In this document: positions 24,233 through 34,858 of the stretch, in pieces
Layout: each line of letters begins with the position of its first letter
How positions within the stretch are numbered: the first letter of the stretch is position 1
Origin: Cryptomeria japonica
Lineage: Eukaryota > Streptophyta > Pinopsida > Cupressales > Cupressaceae
Assembly (NCBI RefSeq): GCF_030272615.1
Contig: NC_081407.1
Span: 149,355,744 to 149,419,743 of the forward strand
Length of the DNA: 64,000 bases
Reading direction: 5' to 3'
Notes under the pieces: model-generated
Told to the model about the DNA's origin: nothing
The model's input: only the letters and a program-made list of their open reading frames with translations
Databases searched by the model: none
Made by a program: the position numbers and the translations under genes

Positions 24233-25046
24233 TGTTAGGGTTCCCATAGATACTGAGAGGGGGGGGTGAATCAGTATCTGACTGGTAGTCAAATTTTCTT
24301 AAGTTAAAACATACAGAACATAAAGTAGCAGTGTACCGGTATGCAAGAATTAATGTAATAAACATAATCAAAAACATCCACATGAAAAGAACACCATAAC
24401 ACAAGATGTTTAACGAGGAAACCCAGTGTGGGAAAAACCTTGGTGGGATTTGTGACCCACAATATTCACTTACTGGCCAATAAGAGAATATTACTTACAA
24501 TAGGGGCCTTCACATGCAGGAAGGCCAATTGCCTAGAGCTCATTGCTCAATGAGAAGTCACATTGACTTACAATGAGGATTATACTAATCCAATGATCTG
24601 TACTACTTTATAATAGCATCTCCAATGCCAGATTCAGTATCGATTCTAACTCTATTTTTTACATATACCCTTGACCTATAATTCGCACATTAAGTCTGCC
24701 TAATAATTTTATTTTATTTTGTTCGCTTACTTACCTTTTTAATTGTCTACAATGATCTTCTTTATGTACAAGAGTCATTTTACAATTTTCCAAGTCGGCT
24801 TACAATAATAAACAAAATATTACATATCAAAAAATTCTATCGGGCTCTGTGCCGATATACATCTTTTCTTCTGTGCCGGTGCTGGTGTTGGTGTAGAGTG
24901 ATCTTGTTGATGTTGGTGCACTGTCTTGCTTGAATAATGCTTTGCAAGTATGATGTTTTGCTGGTGCCATAGGATTGCAAGGTTGCCATCAATGACAAAA
25001 CCTTCAATCACACACAATGTCTCATTGGAGTCTCCAGATGCCAATA
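24233..25046 (-). repeat. 5' LTR of the non-autonomous element
   Basis: Partner of 18441-19256. On the minus strand it starts TATTGGCATC (the other copy starts TGTTGGCAT) and ends GGGAACCCTAACA. It is followed directly by the primer site. Confidence 0.9.
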
Positions 25047-25077
25047 TCCTCCATTTAATACCCATATGGATAATTGA
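25047..25077 (+). pseudogene. displaced C-terminus of the pogo-like transposase
   Basis: After removing the LTR element and one copy of TCCTC, the reading frame from 18440 runs on for nine codons (ending NTHMDN) to a TGA at 25075. This supports both the insertion boundaries and the end of the transposase gene. Confidence 0.55.
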
Positions 25078-25305
25078 TCAAGTCTCTGATCAATTATATT
25101 TTGTGAGCCCTCCGAAGAGTAGATTTTGAGTTTTGATATAACTGTGATGTGATTATAGAATGACATATTGCCATATTTTGTAATATTTTCAGAACTCTGT
25201 AGTTTTCAAATATCTCAGATGAATATTTCAATTAATTGATGGTGTTGTTATAAATCTCATATGGCTTTTTTTTCTTTTTTATGATGTCAACTAAGTGTCG
25301 TTCTT

Positions 25306-25446
<141 letters not shown>

Positions 25447-25460
25447 CAAAATGAATTGAT

Positions 25461-26651
25461 TGTTGGCAATATGAAGGAATTGATTATGTGTTGCATTGAT
25501 GTTTTGTCATTGATGTCAACACTTATGGTTGTTTATCGACTTTTGGTAGAAGGGTTGGATTGTGAAGATTATTAGTTGGTTGACACTGGTGTGATCTTAA
25601 TGATGGAATAAGTTTGTACGAATGGTTCATATGCTTCTGAAGTATGTTTCAGTCTATTTCTATTTACTTGATGATCGGATACTATCTTATGTTCTAGTAA
25701 GCCTACTTTGTAGGTTCGGTAAGGGTTTCGCCAGCAAATCTTTATTGAAGATATTTGATGTAATGCATAAGTGGTGTTGGTACAGCTTCTAGAAGGGATT
25801 CGAGATGCTGATGGTGATTATGTTCGTGCCTCGACTAATTGGTGTCATTGCTTTGGCATGTGTGGATCTAATTTAGGTCTGTTGCTATCTATGTTATGGA
25901 CCAGTTTCATGAAACATGTTGGTGGATCCTTCTGATGCACTTTCAGGATGTTTTATTGATTGGATGATGTTTGTTTGGCCTTAGGCCGACATGTCTTATG
26001 ATTTTATTTATGGATTATGTAATGGATCTATTGAATTATCATTTTGGTGGCCAACCTAATTGGTTAGGTCCCGGGTTAGTATAAAAGTGATGTAAGATCT
26101 CATTGTGGAATATAGAGATATATAGGCAAGGAGCAAATAATGTAATAATAATTTGTGCAGAGGATTTGGTTGATCATAGGTGATCAAGTTGGGTTTATGT
26201 GAGAGGTTTTAGACCTCCTGTATTGAACTTGATCAGAACTGTAATCTGGCATGTTTGATGCTATCACAAGCAGTTCTTCTTTCTGGATTGTTGTCCAAAT
26301 ATATTGAGGCGGTTAACTTATTTTTTAGTTAGTGAGACTCCATTGTGATGAGCAGTGCAATCTAGGGAGTGTGCCTTCCTGCATGTGCATGCCCTTTTAT
26401 TATAATATTTATGCATCTAATTAGTGGATAGATATTGTGGGTCTCCAATCCCACCATGGTTTTCCCTCTTTGAGGTTTTCCATGTATAAATCTATGGTGT
26501 TATGGTGTTCATCTTTGTGATTGCATTGTTGCTTATTGTTATATGCTTTTATGTTTACCATTTGTTGAGTTGTTGTATTAATAAGGTTAAATCTCCCCAT
26601 TGTGGTAAAACACTGATTCACCCCCCCTCTCAGTGTTCTTGGATTCTAACA
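25461..26651 (+). mobile_element. solo copia-type LTR with target duplication
   Basis: The sequence starts TGTTGGCAATATGAAGG and ends TTGGATTCTAACA. It is flanked on both sides by TTGAT (25456-25460 and 26652-26656), a perfect 5-bp target duplication. There is no primer site, purine tract or coding sequence, so it is what remains after recombination between two LTRs. Near the 3' end it has the block ATTCACCCCCCCTCTCAG shared with the LTRs of the non-autonomous element. Confidence 0.88.
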
Positions 26652-26680
26652 TTGATGTTGTTGTTTTTCAGATTTTTCAA

Positions 26681-26681
<1 letters not shown>

Positions 26682-26713
<32 letters not shown>

Positions 26714-26732
26714 CACACACACACACACACAC
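26682..26732. repeat. compound TA/CA microsatellite
   Basis: A (TA)n run of about ten units is followed by a (CA)n run of about thirteen units. Confidence 0.9.
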
Positions 26733-26867
26733 CAAACGAATTAGTGAATTGATGAAAATACCAAATTGAACTATTATTTTTTATATTTCTTCTATAAATA
26801 TACCAATGAATTGATGTTATTGTTACAAATCTAATTTTATTTTTTTGTAATGTGAACTATCAAAAGA

Positions 26868-27236
26868 GGCCACATCACTGTTCAAATTGCTCACTATCAA
26901 AAGAGGCCACATCACTATTCAAATTGCTCACTATAAAGAGAGGACATATTAGTGGCATCTGATTATTTAGATGTCACTGATATGTCCTCTCTTGATAGTG
27001 AGCAATTTGAACACTTATAAGTGTTCAAATTGCAGTCATCATATATAAATTGCAGTGTCTAATATGTCTACTAGGTCATTGCATCGAAATGATAAAATGA
27101 AGTGTCCTATTTATAAAAAGGCACCAGACAAAGAACTATTTTCTAGTGCCTTACAAGATATCTTATTAGCTACCAAGTTTCCTTGTTGGCAGTGTCTACC
27201 ATAATATCTAATAAGGCACTATTAAATAATTCTTTG

Positions 27237-27239
<3 letters not shown>
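26868..27239. repeat. fold-back element, truncated copy A
   Basis: This is nearly identical to positions 27362-27690 of copy B and contains the same internal hairpin (26918-27012; arms of about 43 bases around a short loop) plus a 22-base perfect palindrome, TTGAACACTTATAAGTGTTCAA. Its right end stops at a TA microsatellite. It lacks the left arm and the last 38 bases of the right arm seen in copy B. No ORF of interest. Confidence 0.75.

Positions 27240-27270
<31 letters not shown>
27240..27270. repeat. TA microsatellite
   Basis: About fifteen TA units between the two fold-back copies. Confidence 0.95.
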
Positions 27271-27275
<5 letters not shown>

Positions 27276-27728
27276 ATCAAAAGAAAGTGCCCCATTTGCA
27301 ACAAAAAAATTAGACAAAGAATTATTTAATAGTGCCTTATTAGATATTAGTGGACACATCACTATTCAAATTGCTCACTATAAAGAGAGGACATATCAGT
27401 GGCATCTAATTATTCAGATGTCACTGATATGTCCTCTCTTGATAGTGAGCAATTTGAACACTTATAAGTGTTCAAATTGCAGTCATCATATATAAATTGC
27501 AGTGTCTAATATGTCTACTTGGTCATTGCATCGAAATGAGAAAATGAAGTGTCCTATTTATAAAAAGGCACCAGACAAAGAACTATTTTCTAGTGCCTTA
27601 CAAGATATCTTATTAGCTACCAAGTTTTCCTTGTTGGCAGTATCTACCATAATATCTAATAAGGCACTATTAAATAATTCTTTGTCTAATTTTTTTGTTG
27701 CAAATGGGGCACTTTCTTTTGATCAATA
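27271..27728. mobile_element. fold-back MITE-like element copy B, flanked by TA microsatellites
   Basis: The ends are long inverted repeats of about 77 bases: TATTGATCAAAAGAAAGTGC on the left (27271-27347) matches the reverse complement of 27651-27728. Inside is a second, independent hairpin (27364-27459) with arms of about 43 bases. Both flanks are (TA)n, so any TA target duplication cannot be told apart from the repeat. The structure resembles, in principle, the rice Micron MITEs that sit in TA microsatellites. Non-coding; it presumably needs a transposase in trans. Confidence 0.75.

Positions 27729-27729
<1 letters not shown>

Positions 27730-27768
<39 letters not shown>
27730..27768. repeat. 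TA microsatellite
   Basis: About nineteen TA units at the right edge of fold-back copy B. Confidence 0.95.
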
Positions 27769-27809
27769 CTTGACAACATAGGCATACAAATGTTGAAATT
27801 GAAGCAAAT

Positions 27810-28100
27810 TAAAGTCCCAAAAAGAGATGATTGAAACATTAACAAATCAGAAATTGCATTGTTGATTAGATCATTGCCAAAGTAAAGTTCCACAAATAGA
27901 AGATTGAAAGATAAACAATTCACAAATTGCATTTTCTACTAGATTTTTTTCTAATGTGAACTAAGTGTGTTTCTTGCAGGCATATGAATTAAGTGAAGAA
28001 TTTAAACAGATTGAAACATAAACAATTCAGAAATTGAAACATAAACAAATCACAAATTGCATTGTCTACTAGATCATTGCCAAAGTAAAGTCATATTGAC
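27810..28100. repeat. imperfect tandem repeats, unit about 70-110 bases
   Basis: The phrases TTGAAACATAAACAAATCAC, AAATTGCATTGT, CTACTAGATCATTGCCAAAG recur about three times with changes. No coding support. Confidence 0.55.
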
Positions 28101-28499
28101 TTTACCTGAGAGGAAGTCTTGTTATCTTCGACATAGTGACTCCTTATCGTGTTTGTAATTGCTTGCCATAACAATCACAACAAAATGCAAAACAAACTAA
28201 AGTGTGTTATGAAACACATTTAATAAGAAATGCATAACTACCTAAGATATCTACACAAATTAATATAAATGTAAGAATTAAAGGCATAATCTCCAAAGAA
28301 TTGAAATGTGTTAATAAACACATTTACATTGATATTATGATCTTTCACAAGTATGGATATTTCCTCAATGCTCTAGCATGCCTGCAAAAGATTGTAATAA
28401 TCAGGGGTAGTGTAACGTTGTCACAACAAATTATCTATATATCATTAAACACAGAACAACTTTTTGATCATCTTTAACATTTGACAACATGCATACAAT

Positions 28500-28630
28500 C
28501 CTTACACATTCATACATACATATTCAAATGCTCAAGTACATACATATACATATCCACCTACATACATATGCACACATGCACATATACATACATATGCATA
28601 TGCATATGTATAACATACATACATATTGCA
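28500..28630. repeat. degenerate TACA/TATG tetranucleotide repeat
   Basis: Interspersed TACATACATATGCA units form a simple-sequence tract. The minus-strand ORF across it is low complexity and not supported. Confidence 0.75.
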
Positions 28631-28639
28631 AACAAATAG

Positions 28640-30282
28640 TTACATAAGGAATGTGCAAAGGGAATTTGCAAAACTCAAAAATAAATAATAAATTGAATTG
28701 TAATGAAAGTGAAATTAATGATGAATACAAATATATTGTGTTAGTGATAGCATACCCTCATCACCTTGTAGAAAGTTAAATTAAGATTGCTTTATATTTT
28801 CTAAAAATAAAATAAAAAGGCAAAGTACTAGAAAGTACCACTTGTCATTCATTGGCGTGGTTAGTTGAACTCATGCAACCTCACTTTTAAAATGTGAATA
28901 CATACCACATTGTTGTAGAGGACAAGCCAATATTACTACTTATTAGTACTTGTCGTTAGGCAATACTCTTGTAATAAATTTTTTTTTGTTATGCTTAAAT
29001 AATTATTAAAAAAAATTATTTAGACCAATCATAAACAAATATTTTTCTTTCTTTTAACTTTTTAAATTTATTTTAAAGTATACATGCATATTTGTTAACT
29101 TTATAATTAAAAAAAAAAATTCTCTTGTAAACGATTGGCTAATACTTTTTTCCCTGTTATACACGGGTTTCTCGGATCTCGCATAATGGGTTTCTCGAAA
29201 GCAACATAATATCTCTTCTTTTGCGGGGCAGTTCTGGTTTTTTGGGATGTCACTCCTCACTAGGGTTTGTTGTTTTGCATGCACGATCTCTTCCCTTCAC
29301 AATCGGAGTTTTCTTTTCCTATTTAAGTTATTTATTGGAATGGTATTTCATTCAGGAAGCTTCGTACATCTACCTCTACTGGGAATAGAAAATGTAAGTA
29401 GATTATAGTCACATTTTGAATGTTTTTTAACTTTTTGGTAATACTTTGGCTGTTTATGTCAACATTGTTTAGGGCTTCTTGATTCTCAGCCTTTGTTATG
29501 AGGACAAACAAGGAAGCATATGCATTTCATTTCTGTCCGGAGATTAGGTTTTCTTACCTGAATTTTAAGATGCACTAATCAATTTCATTTTTATACAGGA
29601 ATATTTTCTATGCATCAAGCTAGTATCTATTGCAAATAATTACCTTTTATTATTTAACCATTTGATATTGAAGGTCTACCCACTCACAGATATATAATTT
29701 AGCAAGCACGATGATATGACTCCCGCTGTTAGAAACCCAACGACAATAAATATATTCACTTAAGATGATCCAAGTATGCCAATTCAACTTTGAGGATCAA
29801 ATATTATGACCATATAGGTGCCACATCCTCCTTCCCTACAAGGTATTGGCAGGCTCTTCAAACCCATCTCATCCCTCTAAAAGTCACCCAGTATGCTCTT
29901 AGGTTTTGGTTTCTGCACCTCCACTTCTTTTCCATTCACTACAAACGTCATCCTCCTCCTGACATTCTCATTCCAACTCTTCCTCACATTCTTCTCTTTC
30001 GGTGTGGATGGTGTGGTGCTCTATACTCTCACTCCCACATCTTTGAATACACTACGAGAGCTCTTCACGTCAAAGTTGTCTAGCTAAAGCAAAAGAACAT
30101 TAAGATTCAAAAGTCTTAGATACTAATTTCCTATCACTTCATAATAAGATTTTGGTGGGTATGAGAAATTTTCTTTCCTTCAATGCATATCTCATTCTTT
30201 AATTTTTAATTGAAGATGCATAAACTTTGTTTGGACATTCAACGTACTGGCACTCACAGTTGCCAGTTGCATTCCAGACTGT
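28640..30282. other. interval without a recognised gene
   Basis: The left part is AT-rich. Around 29110-29400 base composition rises and the DNA looks like a plant gene 5' end (ends GAATAGAAAATGTAAGTAG, an ATG followed by a splice-donor-like GTAAG), but there is no continuing exon I can support. At 29790-30083 an open plus-strand frame (RIKYYDHIGATSSF...) has no domain I recognise. It could be a captured gene scrap or chance. Confidence 0.4.
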
Positions 30283-31259
30283 GCCCTTGAACTTATAAGA
30301 AGCAAAGCCAAACACTGGTAAGGCTATCTTTCACTATCATACCTGATGATATAGAATTAATATATCCTTGCCACAATAGAAGACAGGGTAGCAGATTAAT
30401 TGCTGCACTTTTCCATCTGAAATTGGCTATTAATACCATTGTCTTAATGACTATTATTTAATGGCAAATAAAAAAGACGCAGTTTTAACACTGCAATTCG
30501 AATGTCACATCTCCCATTCCTGCTATTCATGTACCTTGGTTGTCTTGTTATATGATCAGTTTTTCCTCTTTGTAATACACATATATTATAGAGCTTGCAT
30601 TGTGCAAAGAAGCAAACTTAGTGTTTGGAATCTTAATAACCATAACTTAAATGATTTCTAAAACTTTCAACTTCCTCACATGACTTTGGTTTCTTTGGTT
30701 ATAACAGATTATACAAGTACTTGCATACATACTTCTCGGTGCACATCACATATATCAAGTAACTACAATGTCTCCTTCCCTTTTTGTATTTATTCATTTT
30801 CGGAAAACAATATAGGAGTGTCATAATGATGTTTATAGTTATACAATGATATTGTCAATGATTTATTTTTGTATCTGTTTCCTCCAATATATCCTAAAAT
30901 TGGTTTGTGAAGAACAAAATAGAAATCCCGACATCTGAAATATAGAAACAAACATGAAACAATTTACAACCATATTTATAGAATGTTAGAATGAAATGGA
31001 TACTCATTATGTGAAAAATTTCATTTTAAATTGATCATTCTCTTTCAAGTCAATTTTGTTCCAATTCTATTTATCATCATTAATTGTACGAATTCCACTA
31101 TGGTAAATCTCATTATAAAATGCAGTTGCAACCTAGTTATTGAATTCATCTCCAGAATTTAGAAATTTTGTTTTATCATAAAATTTGATTTCCTGACTTC
31201 AACAGGACTCCACACTATAGACTATATAAATTTTTTGTTATCTCAGGTTTGTAACTTAC

Positions 31260-31483
31260 CTTTGTGTCATAGCCCTTTCGAAAGGATTTTATGAAATTGT
31301 TAGCATTGACAACTTCAACAGCTGCTTCGACCTCAACAATGGAAGCATTGGGATTCCCATAGAAAGTGTTTTCCTTAATTCTATTGCAAAATAAGATAGG
31401 TTCTTGACTTACCCATCCAATTTGCATTCTATACCATCTTAAATACAAATTTGTGATGTCTTCACCATCAAAAAGAGTCCAAC
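31260..31483 (-). pseudogene. captured ABC transporter (ABCB) exon, unit 1
   Basis: The 224-base minus-strand exon encodes LFDGEDITNLYLRWYRMQIG, then WVSQEPILF (the Q-loop), IKENTFYGNPNAS and NNFIKSFRKGYDTK, the stretch between Walker A and the signature motif of plant ABCB/P-glycoprotein nucleotide-binding domains. It ends AAAG followed by GTAAGT (canonical splice donor, 31259 down), and begins after an AG, so an exon with intron flanks was captured at DNA level. Walker A, signature and Walker B are absent. It is antisense to the Helentron ORFs. Not functional as a transporter. Confidence 0.8.
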
Positions 31484-31544
31484 TTGGAAATAGTTATAAT
31501 GGCCACAAATCAAAATCATAATCTCATCCAAAAAATAATATAGG

Positions 31545-31630
31545 TTCCTGACTTACCCATCCAATTTGCATTCTATACCATCTTAAATACAAATCTATGA
31601 TGTCTTCACCATCAAAAAGAGTCCAATCTG
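31545..31630 (-). pseudogene. captured ABCB exon, unit 2 (short)
   Basis: Only the 5' part of the exon is kept (FDGEDIIDLYLRWYRMQIG then WVSQEP), after which the sequence jumps to the neighbouring intron-like spacer. The short unit alternates with full ones in the array. Confidence 0.7.
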
Positions 31631-31710
31631 GAAATAGTTATTCTAAGATCAAGTGCAAAATTACCCAAGATTGTGGAAGCATACAAAAATATCTCAGGTC
31701 TGCAACTTGC

Positions 31711-31934
31711 CTTTGTGTCATAACTCTTTCGAAAGGATTTTATGAAATTGTTAGCATTGGCAACTTCAACAATAGCTTCGACCTCAACCATGGAAGCATT
31801 GGGATTCCCATAGAGAATGTCTTCCTTAATTCTACAACAAAATAAGATAGGTTCCTGACTTACCCATCCAATTTGCATTCTATACCATCTTCAATACAAA
31901 TCTGTGATGTCTTCACCATCAAAAAGAGTCCAAC
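31711..31934 (-). pseudogene. captured ABCB exon, unit 3
   Basis: A second full 224-base copy of the same exon. The acceptor side is clear on the minus strand (CTATTTCCAG then GTTGGACTC). The donor side reads AAAG then GCAAGT, either a GC-type donor or a decayed GT. The coding block has ILFCCRIKEDILYGNPNAS and NNFIKSFRKSYDTK. Amino-acid changes relative to unit 1 show that the units have diverged. Confidence 0.8.
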
Positions 31935-31993
31935 CTGGAAATAGTTATAATGGGCACGAATCAAAATCATAATCTCATCCAAAAAATAATATA

Positions 31994-32080
31994 GGTTCCT
32001 GACATACCCATCCAATTTGCATTCTATACCATCTTAAATATAAATCTATGATGTCTTCACCATCAAAAAGAGTCCAATGT
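31994..32080 (-). pseudogene. captured ABCB exon, unit 4 (short)
   Basis: Again only the 5' part of the exon (LYLRWYRMQIGWVCQEP-like). It repeats the long-short pattern of units 1-2. Confidence 0.65.
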
Positions 32081-33000
32081 AGAAATATTTATTCCAAGAT
32101 CAAGTACAAAATTACCCAAGATTGTGGAAGCATACAAAAAAATCAATGGCAATAGGCTCAATATATACAATGATATTGGGCCAGCACATGATTTTTTTTT
32201 TTTTCTCTCTCTGTTTAAATGATTTCTTTTTTAGTCAACAAATCATTCAACATGATATCATTCAAAACATAAAATTAACATAGATTACTATCATTGCGTT
32301 ACCTTTGCAATACAATCATCACAATCTCTTCTCTTTTTCATTGCACAGGGTGCTACTGTCTTCTAGTCTTAGTCATTGTATTGGACTCTACATTTGTCTT
32401 TACTATCGAAATCTGCCTTCTCTATAGCTTGGTATATGCATGTTGAACATTCACTATTGTAAGTGTTCTTGGAAAGCTTGAAGATAATACTTTGTCTTTA
32501 CAAACTGAAACATACCGGGAAAGATGAATATTGTTTCTGAATATGTTTTTCTTTTTAATTTGGTAATTCTAGTTCTTGTCTAAAATCATATTACATATGT
32601 TACATTGTATGATCTTCATCGTTTTTCCTAGTTTTAACTACTTATTTACAATACAATGTGAAACTTAAACTAACATTTATTAAATATTCATAGATTGTAC
32701 CATTACTAGCATTCAGGCTTCTCAGTGCATATTGCATATATCAAGTAAGTATAATGTCTCCTTCTCTTTCTATATTTGTTCTTTTTTGGAAAACAATATA
32801 GGAGTGTAGTACTCATGTTCAAAGTTTTATAAATACAATAATATTGTCAATGGTTTAGACTTTTGTTTGTATAGTCTTACTGTATATAAATGGCGTTCTA
32901 CATTAATATTCTCAATAATATTGTCATACTACTTGTACTTATACTATAATATATTGCATATATATTCCATTAGCAAAAGCTATGTTGTATTAGATAAAAA

Positions 33001-33555
33001 ATGGCTCATGTGATTGATGTTGACACTTATACGAAAACCAATACAAAAACCACATCCAATATTGACATTGACACTATTTTGGAAAATACTGACTTGTTTA
33101 GACTCCAACCATTCTATCATACTGTTGGTGATTGTTTGTTTGATAGCTTAGAAATTTTTCTTCATTTCTGCTATACTTCAACTAAATTAAGAAATGGTAT
33201 AGTTGATTATTTCATTTCATCAATATCCGTAAATGATATAGATGTTTTAGAAGCTCTTCAGTGTGAATTGTATCCAAATATTTTGAATGAAATACATGGT
33301 ATACACGATGTTGATAAATATTTAGAGAAAATGCGATTGTCTGCATCACCTTCATTACTGGAAAAAGAACAAGGACTTTGGGGTGATACATTTTGCATAC
33401 GATGGGTAGCAAAATGGCTAGACATATCAATAGCGCTATGGTCTACTACTAGGAAAAAAATATATTTACACTGTAACAAATCTAAAACACACACATATTC
33501 AATTCTATTTCACGATGAGAACCCAATTTGTGATCACTATGAACCTATAATTTGA
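33001..33555 (+). CDS. OTU-like cysteine protease domain A1
   Basis: A 184-codon intact ORF starts at ATG 33001 (MAHVIDVDTYTKTNTKT). It has the OTU layout: the nucleophile block FYHTVGDCLFDSLEIFL (residues about 38-54; Asp-Cys in place of the common DGNC), a middle helix region ELRNG-like (KLRNGIVDYF), the block LWGDTFCIRWVAKWLDISIA, and a C-terminal DHYEPII with the catalytic His. OTU proteases cut ubiquitin or ubiquitin-like conjugates; in Helentrons such domains are encoded by the transposon and their target is unknown. Of the four tandem domains here, only this one keeps both Cys and His. Copy 2 of the element has the same domain, truncated (59203). Confidence 0.7.
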   Translation: MAHVIDVDTYTKTNTKTTSNIDIDTILENTDLFRLQPFYHTVGDCLFDSLEIFLHFCYTSTKLRNGIVDYFISSISVNDIDVLEALQCELYPNILNEIHGIHDVDKYLEKMRLSASPSLLEKEQGLWGDTFCIRWVAKWLDISIALWSTTRKKIYLHCNKSKTHTYSILFHDENPICDHYEPII

Positions 33556-33666
33556 AAGAAAAGTGATATGTGTTACAACAATATAACCCCAAATCACCTC
33601 TCCAATTTTTGTCAAAAATTAGAAAATTATTAGCAACAAATTGAACCACAAATCGCAATTCATGGT

Positions 33667-34251
33667 ATGCAAAAGAAAACATTATCAACAACCAATTGTG
33701 GTGAAAGTATTTTCTATGCGATATGCTATCTTTTAGAAGAAGAATTTGACATTTACTCTTTAAGACTCTACATTACACAATCATTTTGCAATGCAATAAA
33801 GGGTAATGCTACAAATATGAATAACTACATAGATCATTACTTAACATAAAATATACTTGAAACAATCTTATCTACTCATAATTGGAAAGAATATATTATC
33901 AAATTGGCAATGCCTTATGTAGATGCACAAATAGAAGGAGGTCACTTTTGTTTACAACGGGTAGCAATCATATTCAAAACTAGTATTTACTTTTGGTCTT
34001 CAACTACTAGACAACTTGAACAAGTCTTCGGAAAGAAAGAAGGAATCAACAAATCATTCAATATAATATCATTCAAAACAAAAAATAAACAAATATACTA
34101 TGAGCCACTAATTGAAACACATATTGCACAACGATTTCCTAGAAAGACAAAACTTGACAACTTTTCTGAACTAAGTAATCAACTAGTACATAAAGACAAT
34201 CAAAACCGATACAAAAACAAATCATTTCATGAGATTAAGAAAATAATATGA
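33667..34251 (+). pseudogene. OTU-like domain B1 (active-site residues lost)
   Basis: Reads TTNCGESIFYAICYLLEEEF, SLRLYITQSFCNA, a stop (33847), then EGGHFCLQRVAIIFKTSIYF and YYEPLIETHI. The fold markers match A1 (nucleophile helix, EGGxF block, terminal YEPL), but the nucleophile is Ser (GESIF) and the His is Tyr (YYEPL). It is therefore a catalytically inactive type. It diverges strongly from A1 and pairs with B2 (34859). Confidence 0.6.
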
Positions 34252-34263
34252 AATAATGAAGAA

Positions 34264-34822
34264 ATGAAAATAGCTCACATTGTGAACGTTGAAAATTATA
34301 GAAAACACAAACAACAAAACTCACTAAACAATGATATTTCTCTAGCAACTGCAAATTTATTTCGACTACAATCATTTTATTATACTATAGGAGATTTTAT
34401 ATTTGATAGTCTTCAAGTTTTACTTCATTTTCAATACACTTGAAATGAGTTGAGAAACGGAGTCATCAACTACTTCTTGCTTTCACTTTCGAACTAAGAT
34501 TGTGATGCATTGCAAGCATTAAAACACAAACTGCATCCCGACACATTGAATGACATCCATCAAATACATGATGTGAGTACGTATTTAAATAAAATATGAC
34601 TATCAGCATCACGAACAATAGCAAACACAGAAAGAGGATTGTGGGGTGATACATTTTGTATACGATGGTTGTCAAAATGGCTAAACATATCAATTGCTTT
34701 GTGGTCAACATCTATAAAGAAAAAATATTTACATTTCAATAAAAACAATAACACACACATACACTATCCTATTTCACGATGAAAACCCTCTTTATGGTCA
34801 TCACGAGCCTTTAATTTGTAAA
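34264..34822 (+). pseudogene. OTU-like domain A2 (broken)
   Basis: ATG 34264 opens MKIAHIVNVENYRKHKQQN. The domain follows A1 closely: FYYTIGDFIFDSLQVLLHF (Cys replaced by Phe), ELRNGVINYF, RGLWGDTFCIRWLSKWLNIS and, in a shifted frame, YGHHEPLICKN with the His. Three internal stops (near 34441, 34495, 34597) and a frameshift near 34755 break it. Confidence 0.6.
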
Positions 34823-34858
34823 AATGGTTCAACTCTATATCCAATCTCATCAAATTAC

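Larger units (their letters stand above)
18441..25046 (-). mobile_element. complete non-autonomous LTR retrotransposon (no pol), with target duplication
   Basis: Two direct repeats of about 815 bp (18441-19256 and 24233-25046) bound the element. The flanks TCCTC at 18436-18440 and 25047-25051 are a perfect 5-bp target-site duplication. On the minus strand, an initiator-Met primer site (24216-24230) follows the right LTR and a purine tract (CCAAAGGGGGAGAT, 19257-19270) precedes the left LTR, so transcription runs right to left. The interior encodes a coiled-coil/zinc-knuckle ORF and a long unknown ORF. I find no protease, integrase, RT or RNase H motif in any frame. It must have been mobilised by another copia-type element. 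It interrupts the pogo transposase tail. Confidence 0.88.

Noticed and set aside
29790-30087. Overlapping plus-strand ORFs of 97 and 64 codons
   Set aside because: No domain, no homologous pattern and no codon signal I can defend; left inside the interval entry.
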